DNA of 64,000 nucleotides from Microbacterium pseudoresistens (GTDB lineage Bacteria > Actinomycetota > Actinomycetes > Actinomycetales > Microbacteriaceae). The stretch lies in NCBI RefSeq assembly GCF_013409745.1, contig NZ_JACCBH010000001.1, forward strand, positions 2,666,001 through 2,730,000, in the 5' to 3' direction. A model generated the notes under the pieces. That model did no database searches and was not told where the DNA came from. It worked only from the letters and a program-made list of their open reading frames with translations. This document shows, piece after piece, positions 25,492-34,986 of the stretch. Positions within the stretch are counted from its first letter, which is position 1. Each line of letters begins with the position of its first letter. The translations under genes were made by a program, and so were the position numbers.

Positions 25492-28218
25492 GTGACCGTT
25501 CACGATCAGGATCCGTACTCGCAGGGCCCTCAGGACAGCGACCCGGAAGAGACCGGCGAGTGGCAGCAGTCGCTCGACGAGCTCGTCGACGCCAAGGGCC
25601 ACAGCCGCGGCCGCGAGATCATGCTCAGCCTGCTCAAGCGCTCCAAGGAGCTGCACCTGGGCGTGCCGATGGTTCCGACGACGGACTACATCAACACGAT
25701 CGCCGCCGACAGCGACGCATCCTTCCCCGGGGACGAAGAGCTCGAGCGCCGGTACCGCCACTGGATCCGCTGGAACGCGGCGATCACCGTGCACCGTGCG
25801 CAGCGCCCCGGCATCGGCGTCGGCGGGCACATCTCGACCTATGCCTCCGCGGCCTCGCTGTACGAGGTCGGTCACAACCACTTCTTCCGCGGCCAGGACC
25901 ACCCGTCCGGCGGCGACCAGATCTTCTACCAGGGCCACGCCTCCCCCGGCATGTACGCCCGCGCCTTCCTCGAGGGCCGTCTCACCGAGGCGCAGCTGGA
26001 TGCTTTCCGCCAGGAGAAGTCGGGTGCCCCCAACGGCATCCCCTCCTACCCGCACCCGCGCATGATGTCGGACTTCTGGCAGTTCCCGACCGTGTCGATG
26101 GGCTTGGGTCCGATCAACGCGATCTACCAGGCGATGACGAACAAGTACCTCGCCAACCGCGGCATCAAGGATGTCGCCGACTCGCACGTGTGGGCCTTCC
26201 TCGGCGACGGCGAGATGGACGAGGTCGAGTCCCGCGGCCAGCTCCAGGTCGCGGCTAACGAAGGTCTGGACAACCTCACCTTCGTCATCAACTGCAACCT
26301 GCAGCGCCTCGACGGACCGGTGCGCGGCAACGGCAAGATCATCCAGGAGCTGGAGAGCTTCTTCCGCGGTGCCGGCTGGAACGTCATCAAGGTCATCTGG
26401 GGCCGCGAGTGGGACGACCTGCTCGCCCGCGACGACGAGGGCGCGCTGCTGAACCTCATGAACGTCACCCCCGATGGCGACTACCAGACCTACAAGGCCG
26501 AGTCCGGCGCCTACGTGCGCGAGAACTTCTTCGGCCGCGACGAGCGCGCACTCGCCCTGGTCAAGGACTACAGCGACGACCAGATCTGGAAGCTGCGCCG
26601 CGGCGGACACGACTACCGCAAGGTCTACTCCGCATACAAGGCGGCGACCGAGCACAAGGGCCAGCCCACCGTCATCCTCGCCAAGACCGTCAAGGGCTAT
26701 GGCCTCGGTCCGCACTTCGAGGGCCGCAACGCGACCCACCAGATGAAGAAGATGACGCTGAACGACCTCAAGCTGTTCCGCGACACCATGCAGATCCCGA
26801 TCACGGATGCGCAGCTCGAGGAGAATCCGTACCAGCCGCCGTACTTCAACCCCGGCCCTCAGGACGAGACCATCCAGTACATGCTCGAGCGCCGCCGCGA
26901 CCTCGGCGGATTCCTGCCCGAGCGCCGTACGAAGCACGTCGACCTCGCCCTCCCCGAGGACAAGGACTACGCGCTGCCGAAGAAGGGTTCGGGAACGCAG
27001 GAGGTCGCCACCACCATGGCGTTCGTCCGCATGCTCAAGGACCTCATGCGGACCAAGGGCTTCGGCAACCGGATCGTACCGATCATCCCCGACGAGGCGC
27101 GCACGTTCGGCATGGACGCCTACTTCCCGACCGCGAAGATCTACAACCCGAACGGGCAGAACTACACCTCGGTCGACCGTGAACTCCTCCTCGCCTACAA
27201 GGAGAGCCCGCAGGGCCAGCTGATGCACGTCGGCATCAACGAAGCCGGCGCCACCGCGGCGTTCACCGCGGTCGGCACCTCATACTCCACGCACGGCGAG
27301 CCGCTGATCCCGATCTACATCTTCTACTCGATGTTCGGGTATCAGCGCACGGGCGACGCCTTCTGGGCCGCCGGCGACCAGATGACCCGCGGATTCGTGA
27401 TCGGCGCCACTGCCGGTCGCACCACCCTGACCGGTGAGGGCACCCAGCACGCCGACGGACACTCGCCGTTGCTGGCCTCGACCAACCCGGCCACGGTGTC
27501 GTACGACCCCGCCTTCGGCTACGAGGTCTCGCACATCGTGCAGTCCGGCATCGAGCGGATGTACGGCGGATCGCACCCGGACCCCGACGTGATGTACTAC
27601 ATCACCGTCTACAACGAGCCGATGCGCCAGCCCGCCGAACCCGAGGGCGTGGACGTCGACGGGATCATCCGCGGCATCCACCGCATCTCGGAGGGCCAGG
27701 GCGACGGGCCGCGCGTGCAGCTGCTGGCCTCCGGCGTCGGCGTGCCGTGGGCCCTCGAGGCCCAGGAGCTGCTGGCGAAGGACTGGGGCGTCGTCGCCGA
27801 TGTCTGGTCGGTCACGAGCTGGTCCGAGCTGCGCCGCGACGGCCTGGCCGCCGACGAGCACAACTTCCTGCACCCTGAGGAGGAGCCGAAGGTCGCCTAC
27901 CTCACGCAGAAGCTGCAGCACGCCGAAGGTCCGTTCATCGCGACGAGCGACTTCATGCACGCCGTGCAGGATCAGATCCGCGAGTGGGTTCCGGGCGACT
28001 ACCTGTCGCTGGGCGCCGACGGCTTCGGCTTCGCCGACACCCGTGCCGCAGCCCGCCGCTTCTTCAAGATCGACGGACCGTCGATGGTGGTGCGCGCCCT
28101 GCAGGGCCTCGCCAACAAGGGAGCCGTGGACCGCTCGGTCATCGCCCAGGCGATCGCGAAGTACGACCTGCACAACGTCAATGCGGGTACGAGCGGGAAC
28201 GCCGGCGGCGAGAGCTGA
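25492..28218 (+). CDS. aceE: Pyruvate dehydrogenase E1, homodimeric type
   Basis: 908 residues; decarboxylates pyruvate with thiamine diphosphate and passes the acetyl group to E2 lipoate. The ThDP motif GDGEMDE starts at G238 and ends with [10 protein letters not shown]. The substrate region [21 protein letters not shown] and the central [10 protein letters not shown] block are conserved. Length is standard for the AceE type. The GTG at 25492 is chosen: it has AAAGG upstream and starts the conserved TVHDQDPYS. The fasR-like regulator begins 6 bp after its stop, so acetyl-CoA production and fatty acid synthesis appear to be transcriptionally linked. Partners E2 and E3 are at 0.7-4 kb. Confidence 0.96.
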   Translation: MTVHDQDPYSQGPQDSDPEETGEWQQSLDELVDAKGHSRGREIMLSLLKRSKELHLGVPMVPTTDYINTIAADSDASFPGDEELERRYRHWIRWNAAITVHRAQRPGIGVGGHISTYASAASLYEVGHNHFFRGQDHPSGGDQIFYQGHASPGMYARAFLEGRLTEAQLDAFRQEKSGAPNGIPSYPHPRMMSDFWQFPTVSMGLGPINAIYQAMTNKYLANRGIKDVADSHVWAFLGDGEMDEVESRGQLQVAANEGLDNLTFVINCNLQRLDGPVRGNGKIIQELESFFRGAGWNVIKVIWGREWDDLLARDDEGALLNLMNVTPDGDYQTYKAESGAYVRENFFGRDERALALVKDYSDDQIWKLRRGGHDYRKVYSAYKAATEHKGQPTVILAKTVKGYGLGPHFEGRNATHQMKKMTLNDLKLFRDTMQIPITDAQLEENPYQPPYFNPGPQDETIQYMLERRRDLGGFLPERRTKHVDLALPEDKDYALPKKGSGTQEVATTMAFVRMLKDLMRTKGFGNRIVPIIPDEARTFGMDAYFPTAKIYNPNGQNYTSVDRELLLAYKESPQGQLMHVGINEAGATAAFTAVGTSYSTHGEPLIPIYIFYSMFGYQRTGDAFWAAGDQMTRGFVIGATAGRTTLTGEGTQHADGHSPLLASTNPATVSYDPAFGYEVSHIVQSGIERMYGGSHPDPDVMYYITVYNEPMRQPAEPEGVDVDGIIRGIHRISEGQGDGPRVQLLASGVGVPWALEAQELLAKDWGVVADVWSVTSWSELRRDGLAADEHNFLHPEEEPKVAYLTQKLQHAEGPFIATSDFMHAVQDQIREWVPGDYLSLGADGFGFADTRAAARRFFKIDGPSMVVRALQGLANKGAVDRSVIAQAIAKYDLHNVNAGTSGNAGGES

Positions 28219-28224
28219 ACCGTC

Positions 28225-29466
28225 GTGCCCGCCTCGACCCCCTCGATGAGCAAGGCCGAGACGCTCACGTGGTTGCGCCGCATCTCCGGCGATCTGGCGA
28301 CGGCGACGCTTCAGCGACTCGATGACTCGCTGAGCTGGTACTCCGACATGCCGCCGGCCCGACGCTCCGCCGTCGGGCTGGTGGCGCAGGCGGGGATCAC
28401 CTCTTTCATCCAGTGGTACGACGACCCCACCTCGACCCCCTGGATCGCCGCGGACATCTTCGCGGCCGCCCCACGCGAGCTGCTCCGCAGCGTGAGCCTG
28501 CAGCAGACACTGCAGCTCATCCGGGTCACGGTGGAGGTCACCGAGGAACGCGTCGCCGGCAAGGGCGAGCATCTTCGCGAGGCGATCCTGCTGTACTCCC
28601 GCGAGGTCGCGTTCGCCGCGGCCGACGTGTACGCCCGCGCGGCAGAGGCACGCGGACTCTGGGATGCGCGGCTCGAGGCTCTCGTCGTCGACTCGATCCT
28701 CACGGGCGAGACCGACGAGGAGCTGCCCAGCCGCATCGCGGCCCTCGGCTGGCACGGCCACGGCGAGGTGTGCGTGATCGTCGGCACGACGCCGCCGCAG
28801 TTCGACATCGATCAGGTGCGCCGCACCGCGCGCAAGCTGTCGGTCGACGTGCTCGTGGGTGTGCAGGGTTCCCGCCTCGTGCTCGTCATCGGCCGCGCAC
28901 GTGCGAGCGCTCCGGATGCCGACTCGGCCGACTCCGACGCCTCGCCGTCCAGCGATGAGCGGAGCTTCGCCGACATCGCTCAGGCTCTCGAGCCGTCGTT
29001 CGGCCCGGGACACATGGTGATCGGTCCTCCCGTCGCAGCACTCGTGGACGCCAGCCAGAGCGCGCGCGCGGCCCTCGCCGGCTTCGCGGTGGCCAACGCA
29101 TGGCGCGGCACGCCGCGCCCGGTCGAGGCGGATGACCTGTTGCCTGAGCGCGCCATCGCCGGTGACGTGCTGGCCAAGCAGACCCTCATCGACCGCATCT
29201 TCCGTCCCCTGCAGGCCCACTCCACCGACCTCATCACCACTCTGTGGAGCTACCTCGACAACGGGCGCTCGCTCGAAGCCACCGCGCGCGAGCTGTTCGT
29301 GCATCCGAACACCGTGCGTTATCGCCTCAAGCGCGTGAGCGAGGTCATCGGTTGGGATGCGACCGGTCCTCGTGAAGCCTTCATCCTGCAGACCGCGCTC
29401 GTGCTCGGCTCGATCGGCACGATCGAGCCTCAACGCCGCCGCCCCTCGCCCAGACGCAGTCGCTGA
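28225..29466 (+). CDS. fasR: PucR-type transcriptional regulator, FasR-like
   Basis: 413 residues. An N-terminal sensor-like helical region and a central GGDEF-like/PucR middle domain precede a C-terminal helix-turn-helix of the HTH_30 type (about 350-375: ATARELFVHPNTVRYRLKRV). In Streptomyces, FasR is encoded directly upstream of fabD and activates fabD-fabH-acpP-fabF. The same position here supports that role. The GTG start lies 6 bp after aceE; an ATG at 28246 is an alternative but lacks a ribosome site. There is an acidic Asp/Ser-rich insert near residues 230-250. Confidence 0.85.
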   Translation: MPASTPSMSKAETLTWLRRISGDLATATLQRLDDSLSWYSDMPPARRSAVGLVAQAGITSFIQWYDDPTSTPWIAADIFAAAPRELLRSVSLQQTLQLIRVTVEVTEERVAGKGEHLREAILLYSREVAFAAADVYARAAEARGLWDARLEALVVDSILTGETDEELPSRIAALGWHGHGEVCVIVGTTPPQFDIDQVRRTARKLSVDVLVGVQGSRLVLVIGRARASAPDADSADSDASPSSDERSFADIAQALEPSFGPGHMVIGPPVAALVDASQSARAALAGFAVANAWRGTPRPVEADDLLPERAIAGDVLAKQTLIDRIFRPLQAHSTDLITTLWSYLDNGRSLEATARELFVHPNTVRYRLKRVSEVIGWDATGPREAFILQTALVLGSIGTIEPQRRRPSPRRSR

Positions 29467-29515
29467 CCGCGCCGACCGCGCATCACGTCCGAGCTGTCAG
29501 ACACACACAACAGAT

Positions 29516-29554
29516 CGTCGGAATCTTGTGAGGGTTGAGCCACCGGATCCGACG
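29516..29554 (+). promoter_or_regulatory. Candidate operator upstream of fabD
   Basis: Inverted arms CGTCGGA (29516-29522) and TCCGACG (29548-29554) with a 25-bp spacer, just upstream of the fabD -10 box. A FasR site would be expected here, but I know of no defined consensus to test it against. Confidence 0.3.
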
Positions 29555-29563
29555 GATCGTTGG

Positions 29564-29569
29564 CAGACT
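29564..29569 (+). promoter_or_regulatory. -10 box CAGACT, leaderless fabD start
   Basis: CAGACT (one mismatch to TAGACT) ends 6 nt before the GTG at 29576, with no Shine-Dalgarno sequence between. Confidence 0.4.
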
Positions 29570-29575
29570 GGACGA

Positions 29576-30496
29576 GTGATCGTCTTCGCGTGCCCGGGAC
29601 AGGGCTCCCAGACCCCCGGCTTCCTGAGTCCCTGGCTCGAAATCGACGGTGCGGCCGATGCTCTTGCCGAATACTCCGATGCGGCCAAGGTGGATCTGAT
29701 CCGACACGGCACGGAGTCCGACGCCGACACGATCCGCGATACGCGCATCGCCCAACCGCTCATCGTCGCAGCATCCCTCATCGCGGCCGACGCGCTCGTC
29801 GCACACGCGGGCCGCACGCCTGATGGCGTCGCCGGCCACTCGGTCGGCGAGCTGGCGGCGCTGGTCGGTACGGGGGTCATCTCCGGCGCAGAAACCATGC
29901 GTCTGGTGGGTATCCGGGGGCGGGCCATGGCGGATGCCGCGGCGCAGACGCCCACCGGTATGAGCGCCGTGGTCGGCGGTGATGAGCAGGCCGTGCTCGA
30001 CCGCCTGACAGAGCTCGAGCTCACCCCCGCGAACTACAACGGCGGAGGGCAGATCGTCGCCGCCGGGGCTCTGCCCGCCCTCGCCGCTCTCGCGGCGGCG
30101 CCGGTGAGGGGAACCCGCGTCATCCCGCTGCAGGTCGCAGGTGCCTTCCACACCGCGTACATGGCGTCGGCCGTGGATGCACTCCGGAGCGCTGCCGCCG
30201 AGCTGAGCCCACAGGATCCCACCGTGACGCTCTGGACGAACCGCGACGGATCGACGATCACCACGGGCACTCAGGCGCTGGACAACATCGTCGATCAGGT
30301 GTCGTCCCCGGTGCGCTGGGATCTGTGCATGTCTTCGTTCGCGGATGCCGGAATCACCGGCATGATCGAACTCACCCCGGCCGGCGCGCTTGCCGGGCTC
30401 GCCAAGCGCGGACTCCGCGGCACGCCCGTCGTCGCGGTCAAGACACCCGACGACCTCGATGCAGCCGCGGAGCTGCTGAACGGAGCAGCAGCGTGA
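29576..30496 (+). CDS. fabD: Malonyl-CoA:ACP malonyltransferase
   Basis: 306 residues; moves malonyl from CoA to acyl carrier protein for type II fatty acid synthesis. The first strand carries FACPGQGSQTPGF. The nucleophile S89 sits in GHSVGELAAL and the catalytic H192 in GAFHTAYM. The GTG start fits the conserved N-terminus exactly and has a -10 box at leaderless distance. The stop overlaps the fabH GTG (GTGA, 30493-30496), indicating coupled translation. Confidence 0.96.
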   Translation: MIVFACPGQGSQTPGFLSPWLEIDGAADALAEYSDAAKVDLIRHGTESDADTIRDTRIAQPLIVAASLIAADALVAHAGRTPDGVAGHSVGELAALVGTGVISGAETMRLVGIRGRAMADAAAQTPTGMSAVVGGDEQAVLDRLTELELTPANYNGGGQIVAAGALPALAALAAAPVRGTRVIPLQVAGAFHTAYMASAVDALRSAAAELSPQDPTVTLWTNRDGSTITTGTQALDNIVDQVSSPVRWDLCMSSFADAGITGMIELTPAGALAGLAKRGLRGTPVVAVKTPDDLDAAAELLNGAAA

Positions 30497-31494
30497 CCCC
30501 CACCCTGAAGCAGGCCACCGGCCCGCAGTACACCCGCATCCTCTCGTACGGGGCCGCGCGCGGCGAGAATGCGGTTCCGAACGACGACCTGGTCGGTCCC
30601 ATCGATTCCAGCGACGAGTGGATCCGCCAGCGCACCGGCATCGTCACGCGCGTGCGTGCGGTTCCGGAGACCACAGCGATCGAACTGTCGACAGAGGCCG
30701 CGAAGGATGCCCTGGCGACCTCAGGGGTCGCCGCCGAAGACGTCGATCTGGTGATCGTCGCCACCATCAGCAATCCGCGCCAGACTCCCTCTGTCTCGGC
30801 GATCGTCGCCGACCGCATCGGGGCGAACCCCGCGGCTGCCTACGACTCCAACGCCGCCTGCGCCGGCTTCGCCTACGCGGTCAGCCAGGCCGATGCGCTC
30901 ATCCGCTCCGGTGCGGCGCACTACGCCGTCGTCGTCGGCGTGGAGAAACTCTCCGACATCGTCGACCCCACCGATCGCAGCATCTCCTTCCTCCTGGGAG
31001 ACGGCGCGGGCGCCGTCGTCATCGGCCCCAGCGACACCCCGGGCATCGGCCCGGTCGTGTGGGGTTCGGACGGCTCGAGATCCGAAGCCGTGGCGATGAA
31101 CGGCACGCTCACGCAGTTCCGTGACGGCGAGGTGCCGTGGCCGACGCTCCGCCAGGACGGCCCCGCCGTCTTCCGCTGGGCGGTGTGGGAGATGGCCAAG
31201 GTGGCCAAGGCAGCGCTCGAGAAAGCGGGGGTCGATGCGCAGGATCTCGCCGCATTCATCCCGCACCAGGCGAATATGCGCATCATCGACGAGTTCGCCA
31301 AGCAGTTGAAGCTCCCCGAGACGACCGTGATCGCCCGCGATATCGAGACCACCGGGAACACCTCGGCTGCGTCCATCCCGCTGGCCACGCATCGGCTGCT
31401 CCAGGAGCATCCCGAGCTGAGCGGCGGCCTCGCGCTGCAGATCGGCTTCGGCGCGGGTCTCGTGTACGCCGCCCAGGTCGTCGTGCTCCCCTGA
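30493..31494 (+). CDS. fabH: Beta-ketoacyl-ACP synthase III
   Basis: 333 residues; condenses a short acyl-CoA primer with malonyl-ACP to start fatty acid chains. The catalytic triad is intact: C123 in NAACAGF, H258 in PHQANMRI and N289 in TGNTSAAS. SSDEWIRQRTGI is the usual CoA-adenine region. In this group of bacteria, which make branched-chain fatty acids, FabH commonly prefers branched primers; that is inference. The GTG start overlaps the fabD stop by 4 bp. Confidence 0.96.
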   Translation: MTPTLKQATGPQYTRILSYGAARGENAVPNDDLVGPIDSSDEWIRQRTGIVTRVRAVPETTAIELSTEAAKDALATSGVAAEDVDLVIVATISNPRQTPSVSAIVADRIGANPAAAYDSNAACAGFAYAVSQADALIRSGAAHYAVVVGVEKLSDIVDPTDRSISFLLGDGAGAVVIGPSDTPGIGPVVWGSDGSRSEAVAMNGTLTQFRDGEVPWPTLRQDGPAVFRWAVWEMAKVAKAALEKAGVDAQDLAAFIPHQANMRIIDEFAKQLKLPETTVIARDIETTGNTSAASIPLATHRLLQEHPELSGGLALQIGFGAGLVYAAQVVVLP

Positions 31495-31512
31495 ACGCGA
31501 CCCAAGACTCTC

Positions 31513-31518
31513 TAGACT
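31513..31518 (+). promoter_or_regulatory. -10 box TAGACT ahead of acpP
   Basis: TAGACT in the 58-bp fabH-acpP gap would give acpP, the most needed product of the set, its own transcript with a leader of about 28 nt. Confidence 0.45.
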
Positions 31519-31552
31519 GAACCCCGGAAACCACCCAAGAAAGAGGAGAACC

Positions 31553-31801
31553 ATGGCCCTCACCAACGACGAGGTCCTCGCGGGCCTCGCTGAGCTCATC
31601 ACCGACGAGACCGGCATCGACGCCTCGGAGGTGGCGATGGACAAGTCGTTCACCGACGACCTCGACATCGACTCGATCTCGATGATGACCATCGTCGTCA
31701 ACGCCGAGGAGAAGTTCGGCGTGACGATCCCCGACGACGAGGTGAAGAACCTCAAGACGGTGTCCGACGCGGTCACCTTCATCGTCGCCGGCCAGGAGTG
31801 A
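31553..31801 (+). CDS. acpP: Acyl carrier protein
   Basis: 82 residues, acidic four-helix protein carrying acyl chains on phosphopantetheine. S41 in DLDIDSISMM is the attachment serine, in a DSI rather than the commoner DSL context. A strong AAAGAGGAG site lies 5 nt from the ATG, suited to high expression. It sits between fabH and fabF as in other actinobacterial fab clusters. Confidence 0.96.
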   Translation: MALTNDEVLAGLAELITDETGIDASEVAMDKSFTDDLDIDSISMMTIVVNAEEKFGVTIPDDEVKNLKTVSDAVTFIVAGQE

Positions 31802-31912
31802 GGCTGCGGATGCCACCCCCGTTCGCGGGGCGTGGCATCCTCCGCCTCCGGCAGTGTTCCCCGGCTCGATCCGAGCCGACCGAGACCCTCCGCCCCCTCG
31901 AGAAGGATCCCC

Positions 31913-33151
31913 ATGACCTCACGCATCGCCGTGACCGGAATCGGCGCGACCTCCGCCCTCGGCGGCACCGCCCCGGAGAACTGGAGCAACCTGCTTGCCG
32001 GAGTCTCCGGCACGCACACGCTCGAGCACGAGTGGGTGCAGACGTACCAGCTCCCCGTGACGTTCGCCGCCGAGGCCTCGGTGCGTCCGGAAGAAGTGCT
32101 CCCCCGCCATGAGGCCAAGCGGCTCGACCCGTCTACGCAGTTCGCGCTGATCGCGGCCCGCGAAGCGTGGGCCGATGCCGGTGAGCCCGAGGTCGAGCCG
32201 GAACGGCTCGGTATCGACTGGGCGACCGGGATCGGCGGGGTATGGACTCTGCTCGATGCCTGGGACACCCTGCGCGAGAAGGGCCCACGGCGCGTGATGC
32301 CGCTCACCGTCCCCATGCTCATGCCGAACGCCGGCGCAGGCAACCTCTCCCTGCAGTTCGGCGCGAAGGCGTTCGCGCGCACCGTGGTGAGCGCCTGCGC
32401 CTCCAGCACCGAGTCGCTCGTGAACGCCTGCGAGCATCTGCGCGACGGTCTCGCCGATGTGGTGATCGCCGGAGGCGCCGAGTCGGCGATCCACCCGATC
32501 ACGGTGGCCTCCTTCGCGTCGGCGCAGGCGCTCTCTCGGCGCAACGACGACCCGGAGCACGCCTCGCGCCCCGGCAGCGTCGATCGCGACGGCTTCGTCA
32601 TGGGCGAAGGCGGTGCGGCCCTCGTGCTCGAGACCGAGGAGCATGCCAAGGCCCGCGGCGCCAAGATCTACGCGTACGTCGTCGGCGGCGGCGTCACCGC
32701 CGACTCGCACCACATCACTGGCAACGACCCGGAGGGCCTCGGAGCTGCTCGGGCGGTGGAGCTCGCCCTCGCCTCTGCGGGGATCTCCGCCGACCAGGTG
32801 ACGCACATCAACGCGCACGCCACGTCGACTCCCGTGGGCGATCCCAACGAGTACGTCGCGCTCAAACGGGTGTTCGGAGAGCGGATCGACGAGATCCCCG
32901 TCTCGGCGACCAAGGCGTCCACGGGGCACCTTCTCGGCGGTACCGGTGCGCTGGAGGCCGTGTACACAGTGCTCGCCCTGCGCGACCGTGTCGCCCCGCC
33001 GACCATCAACATGACCGAACAGGATCCCGAGGTGCCGTTCAAGCTCTCCGGCGAACCTCAGCCGCTGGGCGACGGCCCGCTGCATGCGATCAGCAACTCC
33101 TTCGGCTTCGGCGGCCACAACGCCGTCGTCGCCTTCGCCTCCGCGGACTGA
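31913..33151 (+). CDS. fabF: Beta-ketoacyl-ACP synthase II
   Basis: 412 residues; elongating condensing enzyme of type II fatty acid synthesis. The catalytic triad is C162 (VSACASSTES), H302 (NAHATSTPVGD) and H339 (STGHLLGGTGA). The C-terminal NSFGFGGHNAVVAF closes the thiolase fold. The ATG at 31913 has AGAAGGA upstream; a longer reading from 31832 adds a low-complexity extension and is not used. It is the last gene of the cluster, followed 19 bp later by a strong terminator. Confidence 0.96.
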   Translation: MTSRIAVTGIGATSALGGTAPENWSNLLAGVSGTHTLEHEWVQTYQLPVTFAAEASVRPEEVLPRHEAKRLDPSTQFALIAAREAWADAGEPEVEPERLGIDWATGIGGVWTLLDAWDTLREKGPRRVMPLTVPMLMPNAGAGNLSLQFGAKAFARTVVSACASSTESLVNACEHLRDGLADVVIAGGAESAIHPITVASFASAQALSRRNDDPEHASRPGSVDRDGFVMGEGGAALVLETEEHAKARGAKIYAYVVGGGVTADSHHITGNDPEGLGAARAVELALASAGISADQVTHINAHATSTPVGDPNEYVALKRVFGERIDEIPVSATKASTGHLLGGTGALEAVYTVLALRDRVAPPTINMTEQDPEVPFKLSGEPQPLGDGPLHAISNSFGFGGHNAVVAFASAD

Positions 33152-33170
33152 ACTCGAGCGCACACACCCT

Positions 33171-33198
33171 GAGACCCCCGGATCGATCCGGGGGTCTC
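33171..33198 (+). terminator. Terminator of the fab cluster
   Basis: A 28-bp perfect palindrome (14-bp arms beginning GAGACCCCCGGATC) starting 19 bp after the fabF stop, followed by a GTGCTTTC stretch. Confidence 0.85.
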
Positions 33199-33322
33199 GT
33201 GCTTTCGTGGAGGGGGCGATACCTTTTCCCACCCGCCGGGATCACTCACCGGTGCTCGGTATTCGGGCCTCGCTCCCCTCCGACGTGTTCAACCGACCGC
33301 GCGCTGTCAACCCACCCTGTCG

Positions 33323-33826
33323 TCAACCGACCTTGTGCAACCAGACAACGCTCGCGTCATCGCTCGCGTGGCGGAACGGCTCGAGCTCCTCATCCCAGGC
33401 AGCACCCAGTGCCACGTCGAGCTCGCGCTGGAGTTCGTGCACGTCGCCCGCCGCGATCTCCATGGCGTAGCGGATGCGGTCTTCGCCGATCACGATGTTG
33501 CCGGCGGCGTCGGTCTGCGCGTAGTGGACGCCGAGGCTCGGCGTGTGAAGCCAACGGCCGCCGTCGTTGCCGAGCGTGGCGTCTTCGGTCACCTCGAAGC
33601 GCAGATGCTCCCACCCGCGGATGGCGGTGGCCAGCGCCGCCCCCGTGCCGGCGGGGCCGTCCCAGTAGAACTCTGCACGGCGTGCTCCGTCGAGCACGGG
33701 CTGGGCCGTCCACTCGAAGCTGACGGCGCGCCCGATAGCGCGACCGACCGCCCACTCGAGGTGGGGGCAGAGCGCGCGAGGTGCGGAGTGGATGAACACC
33801 ACCCCGCGTGCGTGTGCAGTCGCCAT
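33323..33826 (-). CDS. DUF3145 family protein
   Basis: 167 residues of the actinobacterial DUF3145 family, function unknown. It opens ARGVVFIHSAPRALCPHLEWAVGR and has a conserved GWEHLRFEVTED strand and a HYAQTDAAGNIVIGEDRIRY block. No signal or membrane segment, so cytosolic. DUF3145 genes commonly sit next to fabF in Actinobacteria, as here, in convergent orientation. That conserved position hints at a link to fatty acid synthesis but gives no mechanism. Confidence 0.9.
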   Translation of the reverse strand: MATAHARGVVFIHSAPRALCPHLEWAVGRAIGRAVSFEWTAQPVLDGARRAEFYWDGPAGTGAALATAIRGWEHLRFEVTEDATLGNDGGRWLHTPSLGVHYAQTDAAGNIVIGEDRIRYAMEIAAGDVHELQRELDVALGAAWDEELEPFRHASDDASVVWLHKVG

Positions 33827-33972
33827 GTCGTCTCCGTTTCCTCAGGTGCGTCTTCCCCTACGACCTGTGTCACGAAGCGTGGCGTCTATGCGGTTATGCG
33901 CCTATTCTCACCGATGCGGGCTCAAATCACAAGCGTGTAACTCCTGCCACTTCGGCGTGTCGTGAACATGCA

Positions 33973-34004
33973 AAGGGCTCCGGCGCATCGGCGCCGGAGC
34001 CCTT
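33973..34004 (-). terminator. Terminator of the oxygenase-like gene
   Basis: Perfect 14-bp stem (AAGGGCTCCGGCGC and its complement) with a 4-nt loop, 18 bp beyond the stop of the minus-strand gene at 34023. Confidence 0.85.
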
Positions 34005-34022
34005 CATCGGAACGCGTGCCGC

Positions 34023-34808
34023 TCAGGCCTCGCTCATGGCCTGCTTGGCCTGCTGGCCCTTGGCCGCGTAGTACGCGGCGCGCGCCGCGTCCTTGCGCGC
34101 CTGCTCGGCGTAGCCGTGCTCGAGGACGTCCTGCGCGACCTCGACCTGCTCGTGCTGGTCGGTGCCGTGGTACTTCTCGATGTAGGCGTCGAGCTCGGGG
34201 CCCGACTCCCACGAGGTGATGAGGCAGTAGCGCGGGTCGGTGCCGTTGTGCGTCGTGGCGTGCCACAGGCGCTGCGTGTCGACGATGAGCTGCGCGCCCG
34301 CCGGAAGAGCGATGCGGTACTCGATGCTCGGGTCGGTGCGGTTCTCACGCAGGACGAAGTAGCTGTCCTTGTCATCGGTGAGGTTGAAGAAACCACGCAC
34401 GACCCAGCCGGTGCCGTCGGGGTTCAGACGGTTGTTGTCGTCCTGGTGAAGGTTGTAGAGGCACTCGCCGTACGGGGTGGGCTGCAGCTCGATGATGCGG
34501 CAGCGGCCGACGTTGGCGCCGGGCTCCTGAGCCCGCTCGGTGAGAGTCGGAGCGATCGCCGTCTGCGAGTCGATCCACACGCCGTCCTTGTCGGTGCGCG
34601 GCGGCTTGTGGTTCCAGAAGCCGTTGCACTCGATCTCGCCCTTGGCGCTGGCGAGCGGAGCGAAACGGGTATCACCCGAAGACTTCCAGTCGACGTACTC
34701 GATGTCGAGCCATTCCTTCGGGTCGACCTCCTTGTCGTACGCGTCGAGGATGACGAAGCCCTTGTCTTCGAGGGCGGCTGACTTGATGTATCCCATGAGT
34801 GAGCTCAT
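34023..34808 (-). CDS. Cupin-fold Fe(II)/2-oxoglutarate oxygenase-like protein
   Basis: 261 residues, no confident family name. The central region has YNLHQDDNNRL, in which HQD matches the HxD iron ligands of 2-oxoglutarate oxygenases. About 60 residues later come RLWHATTHNG, a distal-His candidate, and DPRYCLITSW, an Arg suited to bind the co-substrate. Spacing and strand pattern fit a double-stranded beta-helix enzyme. A charged helical tail of about 45 residues ends the protein. The ATG at 34808 has AAAGGA very close; ATG 34796 is an alternative. It is divergent from the DUF262 gene and preceded by a possible iron box. The substrate is unknown. Confidence 0.65.
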   Translation of the reverse strand: MSSLMGYIKSAALEDKGFVILDAYDKEVDPKEWLDIEYVDWKSSGDTRFAPLASAKGEIECNGFWNHKPPRTDKDGVWIDSQTAIAPTLTERAQEPGANVGRCRIIELQPTPYGECLYNLHQDDNNRLNPDGTGWVVRGFFNLTDDKDSYFVLRENRTDPSIEYRIALPAGAQLIVDTQRLWHATTHNGTDPRYCLITSWESGPELDAYIEKYHGTDQHEQVEVAQDVLEHGYAEQARKDAARAAYYAAKGQQAKQAMSEA

Positions 34809-34843
34809 GTCCTTTCATCGGGGGCGAGCACGTTTTAACACGC

Positions 34844-34862
34844 CCTGATAAGGCAAGCCTAA
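34844..34862 (-). promoter_or_regulatory. Possible DtxR/IdeR-type iron box
   Basis: On the minus strand the 19-mer begins TTAGGCTTGCCTTATC and agrees with the DtxR consensus (TTAGGTTAGCCTAACCTAA) at about 12 of 19 positions, mostly in the 5' half. It lies 36 bp before the oxygenase-like gene start. Confidence 0.4.
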
Positions 34863-34921
34863 CAGCGCGATCCGACACTCCTCGAGCGCCTGTGAGCACG
34901 GCGTGTGCAGACCCCCGCGAT

Positions 34922-34927
34922 TAGACT
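34922..34927 (+). promoter_or_regulatory. -10 box TAGACT for the DUF262 gene
   Basis: TAGACT about 60 bp before the ATG at 34987, giving a leader of roughly 52 nt ending in GCGAGGAT. Confidence 0.4.
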
Positions 34928-34986
34928 CGTTCACGGCAGGACCCTGCCCAGCGAGCACGCCAGAGGCGAGGAGCACGAGCGAGGAT

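Noticed and set aside
27280..29433. A 717-codon minus-strand frame across aceE and the regulator
   Set aside because: It spans two well-supported genes, has biased composition and no start signals or conserved motif.
30721..32664. A 647-codon minus-strand frame across fabH, acpP and fabF
   Set aside because: It runs opposite three certain genes and encodes low-complexity sequence.
33289..33332. Three TCAACC[GC]ACC direct repeats at 16-18 bp spacing
   Set aside because: Only 10 bp each, irregular spacing and one copy inside the DUF3145 coding end; too weak to call a regulatory array.
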